A stretch of 5,733 nucleotides of DNA from Bacteroidota bacterium (lineage in GTDB: Bacteria; Bacteroidota; Ignavibacteria; Ignavibacteriales; Ignavibacteriaceae), in assembly GCA_021793635.1 (NCBI GenBank), contig JAJYSI010000244.1, positions 1 to 5,733 of the forward strand. Reading direction: 5' to 3'. Positions 1 through 5,733 of this stretch are shown piece after piece; position 1 is the first letter of the stretch, and the number at the start of each line of letters is the position of its first letter. A model generated the notes under the pieces. The model did not search any database. It was not told the DNA's origin and saw only the letters and a list, made by a program, of their open reading frames with translations. Made by a program: the position numbers and the translations under genes.

Positions 1-702
1 CTCGCCAAGACGCTTCTTAGGAATTATTCCGGTAGCAGAACTGAAATAAAAATTACTTGCAGTAAGTTTTACTCCAATTGTTGCAGGGAGGCTTGAAGTA
101 GCACTTAAAATTATTTCCAGGCTGTTGCTGAAAAACGAAGGTTGATTTGAAGGTAAATTATAGACGGCACCTGAAAAATCAATAGTACTGGTAGCAGAAC
201 CAAGTGAAGCAATTTGAATATTCTTAGTAAATGCCTGACCATTGATTGAAATACCGGGAATAGAGAATGAAACTGTAACATTCTGCGTAGAAGGATTTGT
301 AAATGTATAAGATAATGATCCGCTGCTGAAAATTGCATTGGTAATAGTAACCCCTCCCGGGAATTGTACATAAATTGTTTTTGAACCGGTACCGGTAATA
401 ACGTTATCATTAGTGCTTTCATTTCCTAGTGCTTGAACAAAGGAAGATACGTCCTTGGATATTGAATAGTCACTCGATTGAATTAAATAAATATCAGATG
501 GAGTGCCTGAATCCTGGATTGAAATATAGTTTTGCTGCTTGATAATATCATTTAAAGTATAGCTTCTGTTTATAATAGGAACATTAAGATCAACATCCCA
601 TTGCGGCATTACCAGATTTTTAGGAATATCCAGGCAGCCGGACAAAAATAAAGTAACCGCGAATAATATAGGAATAGAGTAATAGTAAATGTTTTTAGGC
701 AT
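1..702 (-). CDS. Hypothetical lipoprotein, 3' end outside window (partial)
   Basis: This reading frame is open from the ATG at 702-700 to the window edge, giving 234 residues without a stop. The N-terminus (MPKNIYYYSIPILFAVTLFL then SGC) is a short positive segment, a hydrophobic stretch and a lipobox LSGC with the acylated cysteine at residue 23, so signal peptidase II processing and membrane anchoring are expected. Position +2 is Leu, not Asp, so no inner-membrane retention signal of the enterobacterial kind is seen. The mature part is rich in Ser, Thr, Asn, Ile and Val in alternating patterns, which suggests beta structure; after the anchor comes 'PQWDVDLNVPI', and the segment at about 94-155 is especially Thr/Gly/Ser-rich. 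I do not recognise a family and assign no function. The start is supported by a strong AGGAGG four bases upstream. It lies 88 bp beyond the preceding secreted-protein gene, with a hairpin between. The frame is real because it stays open over 700 bp and begins with a textbook lipoprotein signal. Confidence 0.85.
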   Translation of the reverse strand, partial: MPKNIYYYSIPILFAVTLFLSGCLDIPKNLVMPQWDVDLNVPIINRSYTLNDIIKQQNYISIQDSGTPSDIYLIQSSDYSISKDVSSFVQALGNESTNDNVITGTGSKTIYVQFPGGVTITNAIFSSGSLSYTFTNPSTQNVTVSFSIPGISINGQAFTKNIQIASLGSATSTIDFSGAVYNLPSNQPSFFSNSLEIILSATSSLPATIGVKLTASNFYFSSATGIIPKKRLGE

Positions 703-706
703 GAAA

Positions 707-712
707 CCTCCT
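707..712 (-). promoter_or_regulatory. Ribosome binding site of the lipoprotein gene
   Basis: On the minus strand AGGAGG is followed by TTTC and then the ATG at 702. This is a full Shine-Dalgarno match with slightly short 4-base spacing, and it fixes the start codon of the lipoprotein. It is the strongest ribosome binding site in the window. Confidence 0.75.
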
Positions 713-751
713 GTTAATATATTTATCCTGATATTCTGAATTAAATTAAAT

Positions 752-779
752 ATGATGCGGCTGAAATCAACCGCATCAT
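752..779 (-). terminator. Hairpin, probable terminator of the secreted-protein gene
   Basis: ATGATGCGG (752-760) and CCGCATCAT (771-779) form a perfect 9-bp inverted repeat around a 10-base loop. It starts 11 bases past the stop codon of the upstream gene at 791. On the minus strand the stem is followed by ATTTAATTTAATT, which is U-rich but interrupted; on the plus strand it is followed by a TTTTTGTTATTT-like tract. It could end transcription in either direction, though no plus-strand gene is seen. Because the following tract is imperfect, some read-through into the lipoprotein gene is possible. Confidence 0.6.
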
Positions 780-790
780 TATAATTTTTG

Positions 791-1726
791 TTATTTCATA
801 TAAAGCATTTTACGTGATATTGTTAATCCCTTCGCTTTCAACTGATAAATATACAAGCCGGAAGAAAGGTTATCAGGACTAAATGTTACATTGTGCGCCC
901 CTGCTGATCTTATACCATTAACAAGAGAAGCAACTTTTACTCCCAAAATATTATAAACATCCAATTGAACAAATGATCTTGCAGGCAAATCATATTCGAT
1001 ATTTGTAGAAGGATTAAAAGGATTTGGATAATTCTGTTTTAATTCAAAGTTAGTAGGTGTATTATTTGCTGCCGGCTGGCTTTCAACGCCGGTAACAGAA
1101 CTTTGAGTTGACCCGACTATATGCGAGAAGTGGCTTATCTCTGCAGTAATACTCGAAGTGCTGTCAAAGGTTTGTATTCCGGTTAAATCAAATCCGCTTG
1201 ATACTTCATATACAAATTTAAGCGCCGCATTAATATCAATTCCGGTTTTCGATATAAATGAGTTAAAGTCAGCAGATTTATTTAATCTAAGTACAGCATA
1301 AGTGCCGGAATTAAGATTGAAAGGTTCCGGCTGCAAATTGCCGCTAAAATCATAAACAGCAAAATTTACGTTAAAAAAGAAATTAGCCCCAAAATCAGGA
1401 TCATAAGTTCCGTTAGTAAGATCTATATCCGATATATCAAAAATAAGCGAGATATTTTGATTAAGAGAACCTTGCTGAAAATAAAATTCGCTGCCGACTA
1501 ACGCATTGTAAAGTCCTTGTGCAACAGCATAATTCCCGGTAAGGGTAGCCGGCTTAATAGTATAAACTTGCCCCTCACTTATCGTATCTGAATAAATAGA
1601 AACTGCTCCCAAATTGGTTGCCTGTGCAAAGAATTGAATAGCGATTTTATGAGAAGTTTGCGCGTGTATCCGGGAAAATGAGAATGCAAACAAAACAGCA
1701 AAAAGACAGTAGAAAATTTTTTTCAT
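791..1726 (-). CDS. Secreted protein of unknown function with T9SS type A sorting domain
   Basis: This encodes 311 residues. Residues 1-23 (MKKIFYCLFAVLFAFSFSRI, then HAQ) are a Sec signal peptide with likely cleavage after AQ. The C-terminus from about residue 227 is a Por/T9SS type A sorting domain: YPNPFNPSTN at 233-242, then LDVYNILGVKV, SAGAHNVTF, SGLYIYQL and the basic tail ending KMLYMK. In this family the domain directs passage through the outer membrane by the type IX system and is usually removed, leaving the protein released or surface-attached. The mature body (about 24-210) is not recognised. It has aromatic, Asn/Gly-rich beta-like segments, including a cluster of Phe at 'DPDFGANFFFNVNFAVYDF' and the phrase ISHFSHIVG near 197-205. 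The ATG at 1741 would add five residues, but it overlaps the GGAGA ribosome binding site that serves the ATG at 1726, so the shorter start is preferred. It sits downstream of another T9SS cargo, the M1 peptidase, separated by 237 bp. Confidence 0.88.
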   Translation of the reverse strand: MKKIFYCLFAVLFAFSFSRIHAQTSHKIAIQFFAQATNLGAVSIYSDTISEGQVYTIKPATLTGNYAVAQGLYNALVGSEFYFQQGSLNQNISLIFDISDIDLTNGTYDPDFGANFFFNVNFAVYDFSGNLQPEPFNLNSGTYAVLRLNKSADFNSFISKTGIDINAALKFVYEVSSGFDLTGIQTFDSTSSITAEISHFSHIVGSTQSSVTGVESQPAANNTPTNFELKQNYPNPFNPSTNIEYDLPARSFVQLDVYNILGVKVASLVNGIRSAGAHNVTFSPDNLSSGLYIYQLKAKGLTISRKMLYMK

Positions 1727-1734
1727 ATAAGGGT

Positions 1735-1739
1735 TCTCC
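1735..1739 (-). promoter_or_regulatory. Ribosome binding site deciding the start at 1726
   Basis: Minus-strand GGAGA is followed by 8 bases and then the ATG at 1726. The alternative in-frame ATG at 1741 shares its G with this site and has no Shine-Dalgarno sequence of its own upstream (the sequence there is AT-rich). The signal peptide beginning MKKIF also favours the downstream ATG. Confidence 0.65.
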
Positions 1740-1792
1740 ATAATAATTATTGATCCATTGATAAATAAAATTTAGGAATTACCAAGATTGAG

Positions 1793-1822
1793 TTTTTAGA
1801 GGGAGAGTAGAAAAATTGTCAA
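1793..1822 (-). promoter_or_regulatory. Possible sigma-70-like promoter for the secreted-protein gene
   Basis: On the minus strand TTGACA (1822-1817) is followed after 18 bases by TAAAAA (1798-1793), a 4-of-6 match to a -10 box. Transcription would start about 60 bases ahead of the ATG at 1726. The -35 is a perfect match, but the -10 is weak, and Bacteroidota often use a different promoter pattern (TTTG with TAnnTTTG), which I do not see here. It is listed as a candidate only. Confidence 0.3.
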
Positions 1823-1849
1823 ACATAGCATATATGGCAGTATTTAACA

Positions 1850-1932
1850 TAAAACTTTCTTGAATATCCGCTGACCGAAAAATATATTATTATTTTCTAA
1901 TTTCATAATCGAAAGTTTCTAAGAAAGTTTTA
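1850..1932. repeat. 12-bp perfect inverted repeat with 59-base spacer, plus a repeated octamer
   Basis: TAAAACTTTCTT (1850-1861) and AAGAAAGTTTTA (1921-1932) are exact reverse complements. Within and beside the arms the octamer GAAAGTTT occurs three times: inverted at 1852-1859, and directly at 1911-1918 and 1923-1930 (12-base period). The element lies 31 bases past the M1 peptidase stop codon and about 28 bases upstream of the candidate -35 box of the next gene. It could be a 3'-end stem-loop of the peptidase mRNA or a set of protein-binding sites. No U tract follows it, so a classical intrinsic terminator is not supported. Confidence 0.5.
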
Positions 1933-1963
1933 GTACCATTATTTTAGTCCAAATCACAATAAA

Positions 1964-3943
1964 TTACTTAAGAAGTAACATTTTTTTGACTGATTTATAA
2001 GTCCCCGCTGAAATTGAATATAAATAAACTCCGCTGGCAAATTCATTCAATTTATCCTGCGGAGGGAAACTAACTGTGTAATTACCTGCAGACTGCTTCT
2101 TATTTACCAAAACAGCAACCTGCCTTCCTAACAGATCATAAACAACTAATTTTACCGAAATGTAACCTTGCGCCTGAACCGGAATTGAATAACTTATTTT
2201 CGTAGTAGGATTAAATGGATTAGGATAATTTTGTTCTAGTGAAAAGGTACTTGGCTTTGTCAGGTCAATAGTATCAAGCATACTTAGATTTTTCAGGATT
2301 AAATTATTCGGATCGAAGGTGATAAATTCCGGCTTATTCTTCACTATTAAAGTAAATTGCTGAGATTGTTCATCATTGAAAATTTTTAAAGTTGTATCGC
2401 CTGCTGCTGTTGTAATTTGAATTTCAACCGGCATTGTATAGAATGTTGGAATTGTACCGATTGCCTGGTCAACAGTCAAATTAATTCTGTAAATATTATT
2501 TCCCGTCGATTCGTAACTCCAATTAATTTGATATTTTGGAAAGCCTTCTCCATAAATCCATTCATCAAAAAAATAACTAAGGCTTGAACCGTATACTTGT
2601 TCTGCAACTCTTTCAAAATCTTGAGTAGTCGCAACACCATATGCTAAACCGGGAGCGGAATTGTAAGTTCTTAATATTTTGAAGAAGACTGAATCGCCGA
2701 CAATGCCTCTTAGCATATGAAGAACAACTGCGCCTTTTGCGTAGGATCTATTATAATTAAAAATGTTGTTGACATCTGAAATGTTGGTTACATAGATAGA
2801 ACCTTTAGCAGCCTTTGCAGTTTGCATGTCTTGAGAGATCATCTGATTGTAGACTTTTTCACCCTGTGAAGCTTCAAAGTAAACTGCTTCCGAATAAGTA
2901 GCAAAACCTTCATTAAGCCAGATGTCATTCCAGTCGGCGCAGGTTACTTTATCTCCGAACCATTGATGAGCAAGTTCGTGGGCTTCAAGGTCTTCATCGA
3001 AGCTTCCTAAGGATGTACAAGTCTGATGTTCCATTCCCCCGCCCCATCCAAATTGAGCCTCGCCGTATTTCTCCCTTAGAAATGGATATTGTCCGTACCG
3101 TTCAGAAAATATTTTGATCATGTTGGGCACTTTGCTTATTCCGCTTAATGCCAGACTGTCGTTTTCAGGATAAACAAAATACATAATCGGCATTGAATCG
3201 GCAGCAGCATATTTATAATAATTCGTATGCTGAATATAATTTGAAACTGCAATTGAAATTAAATATTGAGCGATGGGATAACTGTTATGCCACTTAAAAG
3301 TATTAGTTCCGTTTCCGTTATTTACTACCTGCTTAAGCAATCCATTTGAAGCTGCGATAAGATTACTGTCGCAAGTAATCCACACGTCCGATGAATCAGC
3401 TTTATCCGCCGGTGTATCTTTGCAAGGGAACCAATCGCTTGCACCATAAGGTTCGCTTAAACTCCAGATTGCAGGATAACCGTTATGGCTGCCAAATTCA
3501 AAACTGCCGAATCCGCTTGAGCCGGGAGTACCTTCATAATAAACCGTAACCGAAAAAGTTTCTCCCGTATTAATTGTTGAATCAAGTGTAATAAATAATT
3601 TTGCATTCGAGTGAGAATAAGTTAGCTGCTTGCCATTTGAAATTACGGAATCGACATTAAGTTGGTCTTGAAGATCAAGGAAAAATGTTTTTAACCCTTC
3701 AGATTTGCTTTTTGCATTAACAGTCACAGCTCCAATTAAATTATGCTTTGAATATTGAAGCGTCAAATTTAATTTATAATAAGTTACATCTATCGTAGAA
3801 TCGCCCGGATACTTAACAGAAGAAATCTTTTGAAGAGCAAGATACCTCTGCTCATCAGATTTTACCATAGCTTCTTTGGAGCTTTGAGCAAAATTTTGGC
3901 TGCAAAATGAGACTAACAAAATCAAAATTGCAATGTTCTTCAT
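1964..3943 (-). CDS. Secreted M1-family zinc aminopeptidase with T9SS sorting domain
   Basis: This is a 659-residue metallopeptidase predicted to remove N-terminal residues from peptides outside the cell. Residues 1-20 (MKNIAILILLVSFCSQNFAQ) are a Sec signal peptide. The M1 N-terminal beta domain spans roughly 45-235. The gluzincin catalytic domain follows: GWGGGMEHQT at 299-308, zinc motif HELAH at 322-326 with catalytic Glu323, third ligand Glu345 in WLNEGFATY (18 residues after the second His, the family spacing), and candidate transition-state Tyr401 in SYAKGAVVLHMLR. A beta segment lies at about 480-550. The sorting domain runs from about 567 to 659 (NYPNPFNPTTK, VVYDLLGRQVAVL, SGVYLYSI, tail KKMLLLK). 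The standard M1 exopeptidase motif is GxMEN; here Asn is replaced by His. An in-frame TTG at 3949 could add two residues, but the ATG gives a better signal peptide. No Shine-Dalgarno sequence is seen upstream; the leader is almost pure A/T. The protein is shorter than the ~850-900-residue PepN type and lacks its long C-terminal helical domain. Family assignment is firm; substrate is unknown. Confidence 0.95.
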   Translation of the reverse strand: MKNIAILILLVSFCSQNFAQSSKEAMVKSDEQRYLALQKISSVKYPGDSTIDVTYYKLNLTLQYSKHNLIGAVTVNAKSKSEGLKTFFLDLQDQLNVDSVISNGKQLTYSHSNAKLFITLDSTINTGETFSVTVYYEGTPGSSGFGSFEFGSHNGYPAIWSLSEPYGASDWFPCKDTPADKADSSDVWITCDSNLIAASNGLLKQVVNNGNGTNTFKWHNSYPIAQYLISIAVSNYIQHTNYYKYAAADSMPIMYFVYPENDSLALSGISKVPNMIKIFSERYGQYPFLREKYGEAQFGWGGGMEHQTCTSLGSFDEDLEAHELAHQWFGDKVTCADWNDIWLNEGFATYSEAVYFEASQGEKVYNQMISQDMQTAKAAKGSIYVTNISDVNNIFNYNRSYAKGAVVLHMLRGIVGDSVFFKILRTYNSAPGLAYGVATTQDFERVAEQVYGSSLSYFFDEWIYGEGFPKYQINWSYESTGNNIYRINLTVDQAIGTIPTFYTMPVEIQITTAAGDTTLKIFNDEQSQQFTLIVKNKPEFITFDPNNLILKNLSMLDTIDLTKPSTFSLEQNYPNPFNPTTKISYSIPVQAQGYISVKLVVYDLLGRQVAVLVNKKQSAGNYTVSFPPQDKLNEFASGVYLYSISAGTYKSVKKMLLLK

Positions 3944-3947
3944 GTAC

Positions 3948-3963
3948 AAATAAAATTTTATTT
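3948..3963. repeat. 16-bp perfect AT palindrome directly upstream of the M1 peptidase start
   Basis: AAATAAAATTTTATTT is its own reverse complement and ends four bases before the ATG at 3943. It occupies the place where a Shine-Dalgarno sequence would be. In such AT-rich DNA a chance palindrome is possible. A protein-binding site or simply an unstructured A/U-rich leader are alternatives. Confidence 0.4.
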
Positions 3964-4004
3964 AATAATGTCTAAATAATTTTATTAGAACCTATTCCTT
4001 GCCC

Positions 4005-4024
4005 TTCCCTTTTTCTAAAGGGAA
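4005..4024 (-). terminator. Small hairpin after the nuclease gene, weak terminator candidate
   Basis: TTCCCTTT (4005-4012) and AAAGGGAA (4017-4024) form a perfect 8-bp stem with a 4-base loop. The hairpin starts 15 bases past the nuclease stop codon. On the minus strand it is followed by GGGCAAGGAATAGG rather than a U run, so it is not a standard intrinsic terminator. It may stabilise the mRNA 3' end, or be a remnant of a dispersed intergenic repeat. Confidence 0.4.
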
Positions 4025-4039
4025 ACGTACGGGAGCGGT

Positions 4040-5733
4040 TCAGCTCACTTCTTGTATCCTGCAAACAGGGCGGAAATTACAAAACCGGCAAACTATATCT
4101 TCCCGGTTTTTTAATGTTGACAGATTAAATTTTCCTTCAGTTATTTCCTTAACATACTTCTTAATCATATCAAGACAAATTTCAATCAATTCCTTGTATG
4201 CATTAGTTAGTTTTTCGTCGTCAAGTTTTGATCGGGCAGAAAGCTGGCTTATTAAATGTCCTCCAAAATCTTCGTCCGAAAATTTAAGTGAATAAATAAC
4301 TGCACCGACAGGTTCATATTCTGAATTCATTTGCGCTTTGATCATTTCTTTGGCAGCGTATAAATAAAGCGGAAGCTGCAATGAAATTCCATTAAGCAAT
4401 TCGGAAGCCTTAGGCTTTTTCCCGCTGAGCTTATAATCAATAATTTTATATTTATTACCTTTCTCATCAATATCAATGCGATCAATTTTACCGCTTACTT
4501 TAATCGAATCAACACTAATTTGAACCGGTGTTTTCGATCCTTCACCTTGAACCTTTCCAAAACTAGTTTCAAATAATTCCGGGACAAAACCATCAGAATT
4601 ATTTTTTTCATCAAGAAGAAATTTATAAAGGATGGATTTTTTTCTATCACCGTTAATTCCCAATACTTTTTCTTTTTCAAAAAATGTTAACGGAGAATGG
4701 AAGTTTGCTTCTTCCACGAATTTCTCCGCAATTTCAAAAATTAAGTCTTGAGCAAAATTAAATTGCTTATCATCGGCACCTGCAAGCACAATCTCCTTTT
4801 CTCTAATTTCTTTATAAAACTTATAAAGAATTGAATGGAGAAGGCTTCCCATTTCCAGCGCTTCGATATCTTCGGTTGGTTCTTCCGGAAGCTCAAGCTT
4901 TAGAATGCGCTCTGCAAAATATTTGTATGGACATTTAGCATAAGTCTCCAACTGGGAAATTGAATATTCATTCAGCTCAAGTTCTTCAAGCATTTTCTTA
5001 AAAGATTCATCCAACTTATCCTTTAGATGACCTGAGTATTCCGAACCGCCGAATGGATTTTCTTGACGAAGCTTGCTGACTTCAATTGCATTCTTAAGTC
5101 TATCAACTCTAATTCCATTTTCTATTGGATTAAATTCAGGCTGAATATATTCAAAATTATTTTTTCCAAGATTGATCAGCAGTTCTTCTTTTGAATAAAT
5201 TGTATCCGAAAAATCTTTTTCCTCCTTCTCTTTAAGTGAAAATATTTCTTCAAATTCATTTAGGAAGTTTGATTCGACTAATTCTTTCTTTTCTTCCTGA
5301 GATGGGAAGGTAAAATATAGTTGTTTCTCCCAGGCACAAAGTGATTGATAAAATCTGTATCTCTCTTCAGTCTGATGGTTCTGTTCATTTTTAGAATATG
5401 AACCTGAAAAAAATATTTCAGGCGAGTATCTTGTCGGTAAGTCTCCGTCGCATAAACCTGAAATAAAAAGATAATCAAATTTCAAACCGCGTATTTCATT
5501 AAGAGTGGTAACTTGAACTCCAAATCCCGGCTTCTCTTTAATATTGAATCTTGAGGAAGAAACCGCTGTACGGATGATGTTCAAGAAAAATGATAAATGA
5601 AATTTTTTCCCGGTTCCGTGTTCAAGTCTAAAAAGCTCAAAGACTTCTTCGACCAAATCCAAAAATGTTGTTAAGCCTTTTACATTTTCTTCCGGTGAGG
5701 CAGCATTATCGTTTATCATTCTCGCCGGAACCT
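4040..5733 (-). CDS. AddB/RecB-like PD-(D/E)XK nuclease with 4Fe-4S cysteines (5' end outside window)
   Basis: The C-terminal 563 residues of a larger protein are present; the frame continues upstream of the first ATG (5719) to the window edge, reading VPAR before that Met, so this Met is probably internal. Numbering from it, residues about 65-140 resemble the C-terminal part of a UvrD/Rep-type helicase fold: VTTLNEIRGLKFDYLFISGL then DGDLP (motif V-like) and EERYRFYQSL (motif VI-like). A RecB-type nuclease domain follows at about 250-559: YSISQLETYAKCPYKYF, GSLLH (His295), KIDRID (Asp413), IIDYK (Asp428, Lys430) and QLPLY (Gln448, Tyr452). Cys263 together with C544-x2-C547-x5-C553 reproduces the Fe-S cluster layout known from AddB. 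Such proteins work in the cytoplasm with a UvrD-type AddA helicase to resect double-strand DNA ends for recombination. The helicase motifs have lost their usual basic residues (no KGLE Lys, no 'TRA' Arg), consistent with an AddB-like partner rather than an active motor. The partner is not visible here. A stand-alone RecB-family exonuclease is the main alternative. Confidence 0.88.
   Translation of the reverse strand, partial: VPARMINDNAASPEENVKGLTTFLDLVEEVFELFRLEHGTGKKFHLSFFLNIIRTAVSSSRFNIKEKPGFGVQVTTLNEIRGLKFDYLFISGLCDGDLPTRYSPEIFFSGSYSKNEQNHQTEERYRFYQSLCAWEKQLYFTFPSQEEKKELVESNFLNEFEEIFSLKEKEEKDFSDTIYSKEELLINLGKNNFEYIQPEFNPIENGIRVDRLKNAIEVSKLRQENPFGGSEYSGHLKDKLDESFKKMLEELELNEYSISQLETYAKCPYKYFAERILKLELPEEPTEDIEALEMGSLLHSILYKFYKEIREKEIVLAGADDKQFNFAQDLIFEIAEKFVEEANFHSPLTFFEKEKVLGINGDRKKSILYKFLLDEKNNSDGFVPELFETSFGKVQGEGSKTPVQISVDSIKVSGKIDRIDIDEKGNKYKIIDYKLSGKKPKASELLNGISLQLPLYLYAAKEMIKAQMNSEYEPVGAVIYSLKFSDEDFGGHLISQLSARSKLDDEKLTNAYKELIEICLDMIKKYVKEITEGKFNLSTLKNREDIVCRFCNFRPVCRIQEVS

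Noticed and set aside
111..422. Minus-strand open frame of about 100 codons
   Set aside because: It lies in another frame inside the lipoprotein gene, has no ribosome site, and its composition is that of an out-of-frame translation.
1739..1741. ATG as start of the secreted protein, giving MENPYMKK
   Set aside because: It overlaps the GGAGA site correctly spaced for the ATG at 1726 and lacks its own ribosome site.
3947..3949. TTG as start of the M1 peptidase, giving MYMKN
   Set aside because: The ATG six bases later yields a normal MKN-type signal peptide, and neither start has a ribosome site that would favour TTG.
3999..4295. Plus-strand open frame of 98 codons
   Set aside because: It runs antisense across the conserved Fe-S cysteine end of the nuclease gene, and its start lies in the hairpin region without a ribosome site.
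4495..4680. Minus-strand open frame of 61 codons
   Set aside because: It is a shadow inside the nuclease gene, with low-complexity Lys/Ile/Leu-rich translation.
5278..5478. Minus-strand open frame of 66 codons
   Set aside because: It is a shadow inside the helicase-like part of the nuclease gene with no supporting signals.
5717..5719. ATG as the true start of the nuclease gene
   Set aside because: The frame stays open upstream to the window edge and the sequence begins in the middle of a UvrD-like region, so this Met is most likely internal.
2..5733. A new multi-gene defence or mobile system, CRISPR array, or RNA gene
   Set aside because: No regular spaced repeats, transposase, integrase, toxin-antitoxin pair or tRNA-like folding was seen; the lone nuclease matches a housekeeping recombination family better than a defence module.

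Overview
The window is AT-rich DNA with every recognisable gene on the minus strand, so transcription runs from high to low coordinates. Two proteins end in a Por/type IX secretion (T9SS) type A C-terminal sorting domain with the signature YPNPFNP(S/T)T. That places the organism in the Bacteroidota/Ignavibacteriota/Chlorobiota group. The exact 'YPNPFNP' wording, the low G+C and the lipoprotein style fit an Ignavibacteria-like lineage best, but this is inference from style, not a database match.

Layout in transcription order: (1) 5733-4040, the C-terminal part of an AddB/RecB-like PD-(D/E)XK nuclease with a 4Fe-4S cysteine set, its 5' end outside the window. (2) 4039-3944, a short spacer with a small hairpin and a 16-bp AT palindrome. 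(3) 3943-1964, a secreted M1-family zinc aminopeptidase with a T9SS sorting domain. (4) 1963-1727, a 237-bp spacer with a long-armed inverted repeat and a possible promoter. (5) 1726-791, a secreted protein of unknown function with a T9SS sorting domain. (6) 790-703, a spacer with a perfect 9-bp hairpin. (7) 702-1, the N-terminal 234 residues of a lipoprotein that runs off the window. No gene-free stretch exceeds 300 bases.

The three lower genes are all envelope or secreted proteins: two T9SS cargoes and one lipoprotein. The nuclease is a cytoplasmic DNA-repair enzyme and looks functionally unrelated. The spacers and hairpins suggest mostly separate transcription units rather than one operon. 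I saw no tRNA, rRNA, CRISPR array, insertion sequence or phage gene, and nothing that clearly amounts to a new multi-gene system. The most notable points are the altered exopeptidase motif of the M1 enzyme, the degenerate helicase motifs beside an intact Fe-S nuclease, the inverted repeat at 1850-1932, and the uncharacterised body of the T9SS cargo.
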